Position numbers and translations under genes: made by a program. A DNA stretch of 22,732 nucleotides from Candidatus Methanoperedentaceae archaeon (GTDB lineage Archaea > Halobacteriota > Methanosarcinia > Methanosarcinales > Methanoperedenaceae): NCBI GenBank assembly GCA_014859785.1, contig JACUTP010000005.1, forward strand, positions 1 through 22,732, given 5' to 3'. Below are positions 14,685 through 21,967 of the stretch, in pieces. The stretch's first letter is position 1, and every line of letters begins with the position of its first letter. Below the pieces are notes generated by a model. It was given only the letters and a program-made list of their open reading frames with translations. It did no database searches and was not told the origin of the DNA.

Positions 14685-15503
14685 ATGTCTAAACAATGTG
14701 ACTTATGCGGTTTTACAGAACCCCTTCCATTTACATGCAAATTCTGCGGGAACTCATTCTGCTATAACCACCGGCTTCCTGAATCGCATAACTGTCCCGG
14801 TCTTGTTTTATACAAGCAAAAAATCCAGGATACAGGGAAGTTATATCATTACGAACCTGAAATGAAAGTACACATGCGAAAGAGCAGTGCTTTCAGGCAG
14901 GTTAACAGTTTCCTGTCAGTATTGAAAGGTAACGCATCCCTGGCTATCCTGGCGGTTGCCGTAATATCATTCTTGTTACAGATTATAATTCCTGTATATT
15001 CTTTTTATTTTGCCCTTTATCCGGTTGATATATTTTCCCGTCCCTGGACTCTTGTAACCCACATGTTCCTTCACGGCGGAGGAACCCACCTCCTCTTCAA
15101 TATGTTGTTCCTGTATTTTATAGGGACAGAACTTGAGCGCAGGATTGGCAGCAGGCAGTTCTTAACCGTATTCATGGTTTCAGGGATTGTTGCAGGGATT
15201 GGTTATTCACTCTGGTCAATTTTCATAATGGGGAATCCTTTTGCTGCGGCAGTCGGGGCAAGCGGGGCATTGTTCGGGGTGTTTGCCGCTCTTGCAATAA
15301 TTGCGCCTCATATCAGGCTATACCTTTTTTTCATCCCGGTTCCTGTAAAAATAACCCATGCACTGATACTTTTCGCATTATTTGACCTTTTATTCATAGG
15401 TTCAGGAGATCCTATAGCCCGAAGTGCACATTTAAGCGGTGTTGTTGCAGGTGTTTTCATTGGCAGGCATCTCAAGGGAAAAAAGCAGTATATGATGTAT
15501 TAA
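14685..15503 (+). CDS. Rhomboid intramembrane serine protease with N-terminal AN1 zinc finger
   Basis: This 272-residue membrane protease cleaves transmembrane substrates within the bilayer. The N-terminus is a textbook AN1 finger: C5, C8, C18, C21, C26, H29, H35, C37. After a basic linker, six helices follow with rhomboid motifs: H135 and N139 (HLLFNM), the nucleophile S193 in GASG (191-194), and H249 in AHLSGVVAG. The catalytic set is complete. The AN1 finger should be cytoplasmic and may recruit substrates or ubiquitin-like partners. The AN1-rhomboid combination is known in archaea. The gene follows the YkgJ-like gene by 34 nt and may share its transcript. Confidence 0.9.
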   Translation: MSKQCDLCGFTEPLPFTCKFCGNSFCYNHRLPESHNCPGLVLYKQKIQDTGKLYHYEPEMKVHMRKSSAFRQVNSFLSVLKGNASLAILAVAVISFLLQIIIPVYSFYFALYPVDIFSRPWTLVTHMFLHGGGTHLLFNMLFLYFIGTELERRIGSRQFLTVFMVSGIVAGIGYSLWSIFIMGNPFAAAVGASGALFGVFAALAIIAPHIRLYLFFIPVPVKITHALILFALFDLLFIGSGDPIARSAHLSGVVAGVFIGRHLKGKKQYMMY

Positions 15504-15702
15504 CCGTAATACAGGTAAAAAAATGATAGGAGGAGGAACCAAAAAAACAACTAGTTCATGGATAGGATGGTTCAGGTTCCTCAACCCCTATTTAATATTT
15601 TACCATTTATATGGTTTTTCCAGTTTCTTACCCGGATTCAGCCATAATCAGGGAATATAAGCCATTACCAATTGTTTTTTAAGCAGGCAGGACGTTTATA
15701 CA
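15504..15702. other. Gap with inverted repeats and a doubtful 45-codon frame
   Basis: GAGGAACC (15533-15540) and GGTTCCTC (15575-15582) form a perfect 8-bp inverted repeat with a 34-nt loop, followed by the AT-rich stretch TTTAATATTTTACC. A frame from ATG 15523 to TAA 15660 (45 codons, MIGGGTKKTTSSWIGW start) has AGGT 6 nt upstream, but its composition is not convincing. The T6-AAGC box at 15675-15683 is a TATA candidate for thpR. Confidence 0.35.
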
Positions 15703-16248
15703 ATGGAAGGAATGATCAGGACATTTGTTGCTGTTGAATTACCGGACAAGTTCATCCCGGAAATTGAAAGAATCGGGTCTGTATTAAATTTGCCGGGCAT
15801 GAAACTTGTCGAACCCGGACTTGTCCATATAACCCTCAAGTTCCTGGGAGACATCCATGAAAATCAGGTTGAACTGATTACAGAAGCACTCTTGCATGTG
15901 AACTGCGCACCATTTGAAGCAGTTGTTAAAGGTGTGGGCGTGTTCCCGAAACCAGCTTATATCAGGGTTATCTGGCTTGGTGCCGGGGGAGATTTTGAAC
16001 CGCTCCATAGTGAGGTTGAACGGGTTATGGCGCCGTTTAAATTCAAGAAAGAACACGGTTTCACACCCCATGCAACCCTTGCCAGGGTGAAACAGGTGCG
16101 CGATAAAGCAGTACTGCTTGGGAAACTTAATGAACTTAAGGATGTAAACCTCGGTACATTCAATGTTGACTCCATACAACTCAAGAAAAGCATCCTTACA
16201 CCAGAGGGTCCGGTATACGAGACTTTAAAGGAAATAAGGCTGAAATGA
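15703..16248 (+). CDS. thpR: RNA 2',3'-cyclic phosphodiesterase
   Basis: This 181-residue 2H-superfamily enzyme hydrolyses 2',3'-cyclic phosphate ends of RNA to 2'-phosphate and is historically linked to tRNA half ligation. The two catalytic HxTx motifs are H42-I-T-L and H123-A-T-L, and the length is normal. The start is ATG at 15703, about 25 bp after the T-rich TATA candidate, so translation may be leaderless. ATG 15712 (MIRTFVAVELP) is an alternative. The stop overlaps the cca start by 4 nt, a pairing seen in other archaea and consistent with joint work on RNA 3' ends. Confidence 0.92.
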   Translation: MEGMIRTFVAVELPDKFIPEIERIGSVLNLPGMKLVEPGLVHITLKFLGDIHENQVELITEALLHVNCAPFEAVVKGVGVFPKPAYIRVIWLGAGGDFEPLHSEVERVMAPFKFKKEHGFTPHATLARVKQVRDKAVLLGKLNELKDVNLGTFNVDSIQLKKSILTPEGPVYETLKEIRLK

Positions 16249-17597
16249 CCTATATTGAAGAAATATGCGAATCCGTACTTTCACGCATCAAGCCCACCGA
16301 TGAGGAAAGGTCAAAACTCGCTGCACTTGCGGGTAGAATTATCCGGAAAATCGACTCACTTGGCAGTGAGCGGGGATATGATATTAAGGGAATACTGGTT
16401 GGCTCGTCTGCCCGCGGCACATGGATATCGGGAGGGCATGACCTTGATATTTTCATAATGTTCCCCCCGCATCTTGACAGGAAGCACCTTGAGGAAAAGG
16501 GGCTTGAGGTAGCAAAAGCCGTATCTCTGGACGCTCAGAGTTCTGAAGAGCGGTATGCCGAGCATCCGTACATCCATGCGGTATTTGACGGTTATGAGGT
16601 TGACCTTGTGCCTGCTTTTAGTGTTGATAGTGCTTCCGGGATAAAATCAGCCGTCGACAGGACTCCTTTCCATAACAGCTATGTCATTTTCAGGATAAAG
16701 GGTATCGAGGATGAAATACTTCTTCTCAAGCAGTTCATGAAAGGGATAGGGGTTTACGGTTCAGAGCTTAAAACCCACGGGTTTTCAGGGTATCTTGTTG
16801 AATTGCTTATAATATATTACGGGTCGTTTATAAAGACACTTGTTGCAGCATGTTCATGGAAAAAAGGAGAGATAATTGACCCTGAGAACCACGGCACGGT
16901 GGTTTTTGATGACCCCATGACAATGGTTGACCCGACAGACCCTGCAAGGAATGTCGCTGCTGCGCTGTCGCTTGACAACATGTGTATTTTTATTGACAGA
17001 GCCTGTGAATTCCTGGAAAAACCCTCTGAATCATACTTTATTCATGCACTTGCCGGCGTGCTTGATGATAATGAGTTCGTTGGCATCCTTGGAAAAAGGG
17101 GAACTTCACTGGTCGGTGTAATATTTGATACCCCTGATGTTGTTGAGGATGTGCTGTATCCCCAGATGCACAAGTTCGAGGATTCCGTATGCAGCATGCT
17201 TGAACGGTATGATTTCAGGGTGTATAACAGTAGTGTATGGGCAGGGGATAAGGCAGTTGTACTGCTTGAACTGGAATCTGCAGGGCTTCCTGCCGTCAGG
17301 AAGCACACAGGACCATTTGTGTCTAATACCAGCCATGCGAAGAAGTTTAAATCGAAATACGAGGAATCGGATACATTTTCCAACGTTTACATCAGAAACG
17401 GGAAATACATGGTTGAGCTCCCGAGGAAATACACATCTTCAAAAAAACTTATTGAATCAGAAATTATGAATTGCGGTCTGGGGAAACATGTCGGTATGAG
17501 TATTGCCCGGCGGTACAGTGTACTTGAAAACGAGGAGTTGCTTGGCTTAACTGATGATGACTACAGGCGGTTCTTGAGGAAGTTTTTCGAGAAATGA
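16245..17597 (+). CDS. cca: Archaeal class I CCA-adding tRNA nucleotidyltransferase
   Basis: This 450-residue enzyme adds or repairs the 3' CCA of tRNA from CTP and ATP without a template. The nucleotidyltransferase motif GSSARGTW (53-60) is followed by the carboxylates D66 and D68 (HDLDIF) and D120 (YEVDLVP). The archaeal central segment HNSYVIFRIKG...LLKQFMKGIGVYGSELKTHGFSGYL and the length of about 450 match class I enzymes. It overlaps thpR by ATGA and is followed 16 nt later by the thioredoxin-CcdA fusion gene, so the three may form an operon. Confidence 0.95.
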   Translation: MTYIEEICESVLSRIKPTDEERSKLAALAGRIIRKIDSLGSERGYDIKGILVGSSARGTWISGGHDLDIFIMFPPHLDRKHLEEKGLEVAKAVSLDAQSSEERYAEHPYIHAVFDGYEVDLVPAFSVDSASGIKSAVDRTPFHNSYVIFRIKGIEDEILLLKQFMKGIGVYGSELKTHGFSGYLVELLIIYYGSFIKTLVAACSWKKGEIIDPENHGTVVFDDPMTMVDPTDPARNVAAALSLDNMCIFIDRACEFLEKPSESYFIHALAGVLDDNEFVGILGKRGTSLVGVIFDTPDVVEDVLYPQMHKFEDSVCSMLERYDFRVYNSSVWAGDKAVVLLELESAGLPAVRKHTGPFVSNTSHAKKFKSKYEESDTFSNVYIRNGKYMVELPRKYTSSKKLIESEIMNCGLGKHVGMSIARRYSVLENEELLGLTDDDYRRFLRKFFEK

Positions 17598-17613
17598 TAA
17601 AAGGAACGGTTTG

Positions 17614-19308
17614 ATGAAGTACGCTATTATCTTATTATTATTGCTGCTTTTTGCTTCTTTCGGATGCATAGATAGTTCACCATATAAGGAAACCGACATA
17701 CCAGAACTCCTGGAAACTCCTGCTGATTATAGGGGAAAACAGGTGCTGGTTAATGGGGTGCTTGAAAACGGCATGATTCAGGGAATCAGGATTTTAAAAT
17801 CCGAAAATTTCACAGGTGAATACAGGCATGATGGGGTGCTTGCATCGGTTTATGGCATGTTCGAAAACGGCACGATAGTTGCGGATTCAATTGAACCTGT
17901 TCTTGTGATATCCACTGAGCGGTATGTTTATTACTCAAACGATACCCTGGAAGTGTGGGTTGAATTTGTATCAACAAAAGACGGGAAAGGCAGGGTTGAG
18001 GTAGCAGGGATCAATAACTTATTCGGAAGACCGCTTGTTACTGAAACAAGGGATATGATTGTCAGTAAAGGTTCCAATTATTTTGATTTTGTGTTCAAAA
18101 CGCCGTCATGTGAGGAATGTTCCGCACTTGAGCCTGGCGAGTATACACTTAATGCAACCGTAACAATGGACGGTCGGGAATTCAGCACATACAAGAAGCT
18201 CTCACTCGAAAGAAGCGGCACGAATGTTACTGAAGAACACACTGAAAAGATAGAATCAACAGAAGCTGGAGAAACACAACCCGAACCAGAAGCACTGAAA
18301 ACTGGGATAAATGAAAGTGCCGTAATTGTTGAGTATTTCTATGACCCTGCATGCCAGAAGTGTGCAAAAGCATTGCCTGTGATTGATAATGTCGTGAATT
18401 CCTACGGAGGGGGTGCAAGTTTCTCACAACACAACGTCCTGACAGACGAAGGGCTTGGGCTTGCAAGGAAATACAAACTTCCAGGTGTGCCTTCTGTTGT
18501 AATAAATGGAAAACAGCTTATCGCTTACGTGGATTATGGCGGCGATACTGGGAAACTCGAGGAACTCCTGAGGAAGGCTATTGATGAGGCATCAACGCCT
18601 GAAACGTCAGCGACGGTTGCCGGCAGGGACATGATTTTATCCGTTCCGTCAGTTTTTGTCGTGGGATTCCTTGCAGGGTTTAACCCCTGCCTTCTTGCGA
18701 TACTTGCATTTATCGCATCTGTCACGCTGGCAACAACCGGAAAAAGGCGGAACGTGCTTCTAATCGTGGCGATGTTCAGCCTGGGTATTTTTGTTACTTA
18801 CCTGATAGTGGGTATCGGTCTCCTGGGTATAATCCAGCATTCTGCCGCACTTCAGGGCACCATTACGAACATCATTGTTGCTGTGGTCGGGCTGCTCGGT
18901 ATATGGCACGTGTATGATGCCTACCACCTGACAAAGAACAGGGATTCTTCGTTCTATACCCCAAAAGCATTTGTCAGGCTGACAGAAAAGGTGACCGGGA
19001 AGGTGAGCCTTCCTGCTGCATTCTTTATCGGTGCGCTGTTTTCGCTCATCAAGGCGCCGTGTGTGGGTGCTGTTTATTTTGTAATCCTTGACATGGTGCG
19101 AAATGGTGACGGCCAGGGTATGATGTATCTTGCAGCTTACAACCTCGGTGTCGTGCTTCCTGTGCTTATAATCGGGGGCGGGATTGCTTTCGGGCTGAAT
19201 CCTGATAAGGTTGAGAGTTTCAGGAAGGAGAAAAGGGCTGTCATGAGACTGGTTACGGGTATTACGCTGATTGTTATTGCAGGGCTGATGTATGCAGGGG
19301 TTATTTGA
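17614..19308 (+). CDS. Lipoprotein-thioredoxin-CcdA/DsbD-like fusion, thiol-disulfide relay protein
   Basis: This 564-residue protein starts with a signal sequence of six Leu and a lipobox-like SFGC (C18). An OB-like beta region (about 25-90) and an Ig-like region (about 95-195) follow, the latter with C166-E-E-C169. A thioredoxin-fold domain comes next (about 230-325) with C247-Q-K-C250 and the cis-proline turn GVPS. The C-terminal 220 residues are a six-helix CcdA/DsbD transmembrane domain with C359 (FNPC) and C483 (KAPC), the pair that carries electrons across the membrane. The protein should move reducing power from cytoplasmic thioredoxin to the outside, as needed for cytochrome c maturation or disulfide repair. 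AAAAGGA at 17599-17605 supports ATG 17614 over the TTG one codon earlier. The target is unknown. Confidence 0.85.
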   Translation: MKYAIILLLLLLFASFGCIDSSPYKETDIPELLETPADYRGKQVLVNGVLENGMIQGIRILKSENFTGEYRHDGVLASVYGMFENGTIVADSIEPVLVISTERYVYYSNDTLEVWVEFVSTKDGKGRVEVAGINNLFGRPLVTETRDMIVSKGSNYFDFVFKTPSCEECSALEPGEYTLNATVTMDGREFSTYKKLSLERSGTNVTEEHTEKIESTEAGETQPEPEALKTGINESAVIVEYFYDPACQKCAKALPVIDNVVNSYGGGASFSQHNVLTDEGLGLARKYKLPGVPSVVINGKQLIAYVDYGGDTGKLEELLRKAIDEASTPETSATVAGRDMILSVPSVFVVGFLAGFNPCLLAILAFIASVTLATTGKRRNVLLIVAMFSLGIFVTYLIVGIGLLGIIQHSAALQGTITNIIVAVVGLLGIWHVYDAYHLTKNRDSSFYTPKAFVRLTEKVTGKVSLPAAFFIGALFSLIKAPCVGAVYFVILDMVRNGDGQGMMYLAAYNLGVVLPVLIIGGGIAFGLNPDKVESFRKEKRAVMRLVTGITLIVIAGLMYAGVI

Positions 19309-19449
19309 AGAAAGCGGGATAACAAACAATACCAGGTTTTTAGAAGTGGGGGTTTTGGGACAGCCTGGAAAAGATTAACTCCTTCAGTCCTTGAAGTGAC
19401 TGCATTAGCGAAAAGCTACCAGATGTAACGGCAATTTAAAAATAAACAC

Positions 19450-19821
19450 CTAAAGGTTAATCACAAGCTGTCCTTCCTCGCAGTATTCGAGCATGATGTC
19501 AGCTACTTCATAGGATTCTATCATTTCGACACCTTCGATAAGTTCTTCTTTACTGAAACCTATCATGGCAGATGCCAGTTCACAGCATTTGAACCTGACG
19601 CCGAGGTCAATACATTCCATAACTTTCCCATCATACGAAGGAGAACCGTGCTTTCCTTTTTTAGCAAGAAGAACACCCATCGGACCCCAGAGCACAACAT
19701 CAACTTCCAGCCCTTTTTTACGGTAGTATTTGGCAAACCGCAGTATTTCTGTTGGGCTTGTGCTCTCGTACACCATGTTCTTGAGGAAAAGCAGGACTTT
19801 TGTTACCTTTTTTGTATGCAT
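19450..19821 (-). CDS. Lone DsrE2-like sulfur-relay family protein
   Basis: This 123-residue DsrE-fold protein has VTKVLLFLKNMVYES, EVDVVLWGPMGVLL, then the block GVRFKCCELASAMIGF with a CC pair at the reactive position. KEELIEGVEMI, near the C-terminus, is typical of the DsrE/DsrE2 (COG2210-like) group. Members bind or move persulfide sulfur, often with TusA. It is separate from the DsrEFH operon about 9 kb away and may interact with the same TusA. ATG 19821 is preferred to TTG 19824. A TATA-like AATTTAAAATA on the minus strand at 19856-19846 predicts a nearly leaderless transcript. Confidence 0.75.
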   Translation of the reverse strand: MHTKKVTKVLLFLKNMVYESTSPTEILRFAKYYRKKGLEVDVVLWGPMGVLLAKKGKHGSPSYDGKVMECIDLGVRFKCCELASAMIGFSKEELIEGVEMIESYEVADIMLEYCEEGQLVINL

Positions 19822-19845
19822 CAATACTTAAGTAGGGATGGAAGG

Positions 19846-19856
19846 TATTTTAAATT
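19846..19856 (-). promoter_or_regulatory. TATA-like box for the lone DsrE2-like gene
   Basis: The minus strand reads AATTTAAAATA, centred about 30 bp upstream of the ATG at 19821. The predicted transcription start near 19826 gives a leader of about 5 nt. Confidence 0.45.
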
Positions 19857-19956
19857 ATTCCATAAACCCCATAGCCCTGGACTCAAACATGGCGTGTTTT
19901 TCGAATAAAAGAAGTTTAGCATAAGGCAGAACTTGAGCCTTTTAAAGCCACAACCC

Positions 19957-19966
19957 TTATATTTAA
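19957..19966 (+). promoter_or_regulatory. TATA-like box of the trp operon
   Basis: TTATATTTAA, the same decamer seen upstream of the rimI-like gene, predicts transcription start near 19986. That falls inside the hexamer array described next. Confidence 0.5.
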
Positions 19967-19973
19967 TGAACAC

Positions 19974-20005
19974 AATTGTACATCAATGTACTAAAATATA
20001 CAATT
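19974..20005. promoter_or_regulatory. Probable trp operator: three 10-bp-spaced TGTACA-like hexamers in a dyad
   Basis: TGTACA (19977-19982), TGTACT (19987-19992) and TATACA (19997-20002) start exactly 10 bp apart, one helical turn. They are enclosed by a perfect 7-bp inverted repeat, AATTGTA (19974-19980) and TACAATT (19999-20005). TGTACA is the TRP-box consensus bound by the tryptophan-dependent repressor TrpY of Methanothermobacter. The array covers the predicted transcription start of trpC, so a bound repressor would block initiation. No trpY-like gene is in the window; the link is by motif and position. Confidence 0.65.
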
Positions 20006-20016
20006 AACTGATTTAT

Positions 20017-20775
20017 ATGCACCAGGTAATCAATGACATTCTTGAATCAACAAGAAAAAGAATCCCACCATCAGGCAGCAATGTCATAAGCAGTGTTAAA
20101 GCCAGAAGTTTCAGGGAAAGTGTAAACGAACGTAAGAAACGCAACCAGATTCCCGTAATCTCTGAGGTTAAACCATCATCCCCCACAAAATTCATAAGGG
20201 ATGTAACACCACAAGATGCTGCACTTATTGCAGTAACTATGGAAAAAGCAGGCGCTGCTGCAATATCCGTTCTTACAGAACCCTTGTTTTTTAAAGGCAG
20301 TATCAAGAACCTGGATTTGGTAAGGCATGCTGTAAGTATTCCCGTTTTGCGCAAGGATTTCATAATTGGCAAAGCCCAGATTTGCGAAGCTGAAAGTGAC
20401 CTGGTTCTCCTGATAGCAGGATTCCTGGGCGATGAACTTGGCGATTTTGTGGATACTGTTATTAAAACCGGCAGGGAACCGCTGGTGGAAGTACACAACA
20501 TGAGTGAACTGGAAAATGCCCTTGCCACGAAAGCAAACATAATCGGTATTAACAACCGTGATCTGGCAACAATGAAAGTGGACATATCAACCACGGAAGA
20601 ACTGGCGCCGCTGGTAAGCGGAAGAATAATCGTAAGTGAAAGCGGCATTTCGTCCCCTGAAGACGCCGTTCGCATGATAGAGGCAGGCGCTGATGCCATC
20701 CTTGTGGGAAGCTCTATTATGCAGGGAAACATTTACGATAAAACAAGCAAACTGGTAAACGCACTTAACAGGTAA
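20017..20775 (+). CDS. trpC: Indole-3-glycerol-phosphate synthase
   Basis: This 252-residue TIM-barrel enzyme closes the ring of carboxyphenylaminodeoxyribulose phosphate to indole-3-glycerol phosphate in tryptophan synthesis. Catalytic residues are visible in the expected order: E50 and K52 (ISEVKPSSPTK), the RKDFII lysine, PLVEVHN, the asparagine of GINNRDL and the SESGI phosphate loop. There is no TrpF fusion. It is the first gene of trpCBA, behind the hexamer operator, and 7 nt before trpB. The ATG at 20017 has only a weak ribosome binding site, so the leader from about 19986 may be read in another way. Confidence 0.95.
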   Translation: MHQVINDILESTRKRIPPSGSNVISSVKARSFRESVNERKKRNQIPVISEVKPSSPTKFIRDVTPQDAALIAVTMEKAGAAAISVLTEPLFFKGSIKNLDLVRHAVSIPVLRKDFIIGKAQICEAESDLVLLIAGFLGDELGDFVDTVIKTGREPLVEVHNMSELENALATKANIIGINNRDLATMKVDISTTEELAPLVSGRIIVSESGISSPEDAVRMIEAGADAILVGSSIMQGNIYDKTSKLVNALNR

Positions 20776-20782
20776 GGATAAG

Positions 20783-21967
20783 ATGACAGGACCTGACTCA
20801 ACAAAATTCGGTAAATACGGCGGGCAGTTCGTTCCAGAGGTACTGATGCCTGCACTTTTAGAACTCACTGAGCAGTATGAAAAATATAAGAACGACCCGG
20901 GATTCAATAAGGAACTGGAGCATTACCTGCGGGATTTTGCAGGTCGTCCGTCACCGTTATACCATGCAAAAAGGCTGAGCAGGGAATACGGTATCAAGAT
21001 TTACCTGAAACGCGAAGACCTTGTCCACGGCGGCGCACATAAGCTGAACAATACCCTCGGGCAGGCACTCCTTACAAAATATATGGGCAAGAAAAGGATT
21101 GTTGCTGAAACAGGAGCAGGACAGCACGGTACAGCCTGTGCCATGGCAGGTGCAGCGTTTGGCATACCAACTGAGGTTTACATGGGCTACAAGGACACCC
21201 AGCGCCAGCGCATGAATGTTTACCGGATGGAGCTTATGGGTACAAAAGTCAATCCTGTTAAAAGCGGCTCACAGACGTTGAAAGATGCCATAAACGAAGC
21301 CATGCGCGACTGGGTTGCAAACGTTGAGGATACCCATTACCTTATTGGTTCAGTTGTCGGACCGCACCCCTTCCCGACAATGGTGCGGGATTTCCAGAGT
21401 GTCATAGGTAAGGAAATGCGCGGGCAGGTTATGGAAAAAGAGGGACGGTTCCCTGATTCAATTGTTGCTTGTACCGGCGGCGGAAGTAATGCCATGGGAA
21501 TATTTTATCCGTTTATCGGGGACGATGTTGACCTGTTTGCCGTTGAAGCAGGCGGAACTGATATGAAGGTCACGGAAAAGGAGGCGTTCCATTCAGCATC
21601 CCTTTGTACAGGTGAAGACGGTGTGCTGCACGGCGCGCGCACGATGATTTTGCAGAACAGGTACGGGCAGATTCTTGAGTCAAGCTCAATTGCTGCGGGT
21701 CTTGATTATGCAGGAGTGGGTCCTGAACTTGCGTACCTTGCGCAAACAGGCAGGCTAAAGCCGCGCCATTCAGGCGATGCAGAGGCGCTTGAGGCTTTCC
21801 ATGATTTAAGCAGGCTTGAGGGAATAATTCCTGCGCTTGAATCGTCACATGCCATTGCTTATGTCAAGCAGGCAGCAGCATCAGGTGAACTCGGAGACAT
21901 TGTTGTAATTAATGTTTCAGGACGCGGCGACAAGGACCTTGACACTGTTATGGGGCTGATGAAATGA
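20783..21967 (+). CDS. trpB: Tryptophan synthase beta chain
   Basis: This 394-residue PLP enzyme joins indole and serine to make tryptophan. K87 in HGGAHKLNN binds PLP, E109 in AETGAGQHG is the catalytic acid, and CTGGGSNAMG is the phosphate loop. N-terminal length and the KYGGQFVPE start show the TrpB1 type that works with TrpA, not the longer TrpB2 type. AAGGATAAG just before the ATG supplies the ribosome binding site. The stop overlaps the trpA start (ATGA), so the two subunits are probably made in step. Confidence 0.97.
   Translation: MTGPDSTKFGKYGGQFVPEVLMPALLELTEQYEKYKNDPGFNKELEHYLRDFAGRPSPLYHAKRLSREYGIKIYLKREDLVHGGAHKLNNTLGQALLTKYMGKKRIVAETGAGQHGTACAMAGAAFGIPTEVYMGYKDTQRQRMNVYRMELMGTKVNPVKSGSQTLKDAINEAMRDWVANVEDTHYLIGSVVGPHPFPTMVRDFQSVIGKEMRGQVMEKEGRFPDSIVACTGGGSNAMGIFYPFIGDDVDLFAVEAGGTDMKVTEKEAFHSASLCTGEDGVLHGARTMILQNRYGQILESSSIAAGLDYAGVGPELAYLAQTGRLKPRHSGDAEALEAFHDLSRLEGIIPALESSHAIAYVKQAAASGELGDIVVINVSGRGDKDLDTVMGLMK

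Noticed and set aside
17042..17383. Minus-strand open frames within cca
   Set aside because: They are shadows of a clearly conserved plus-strand gene.
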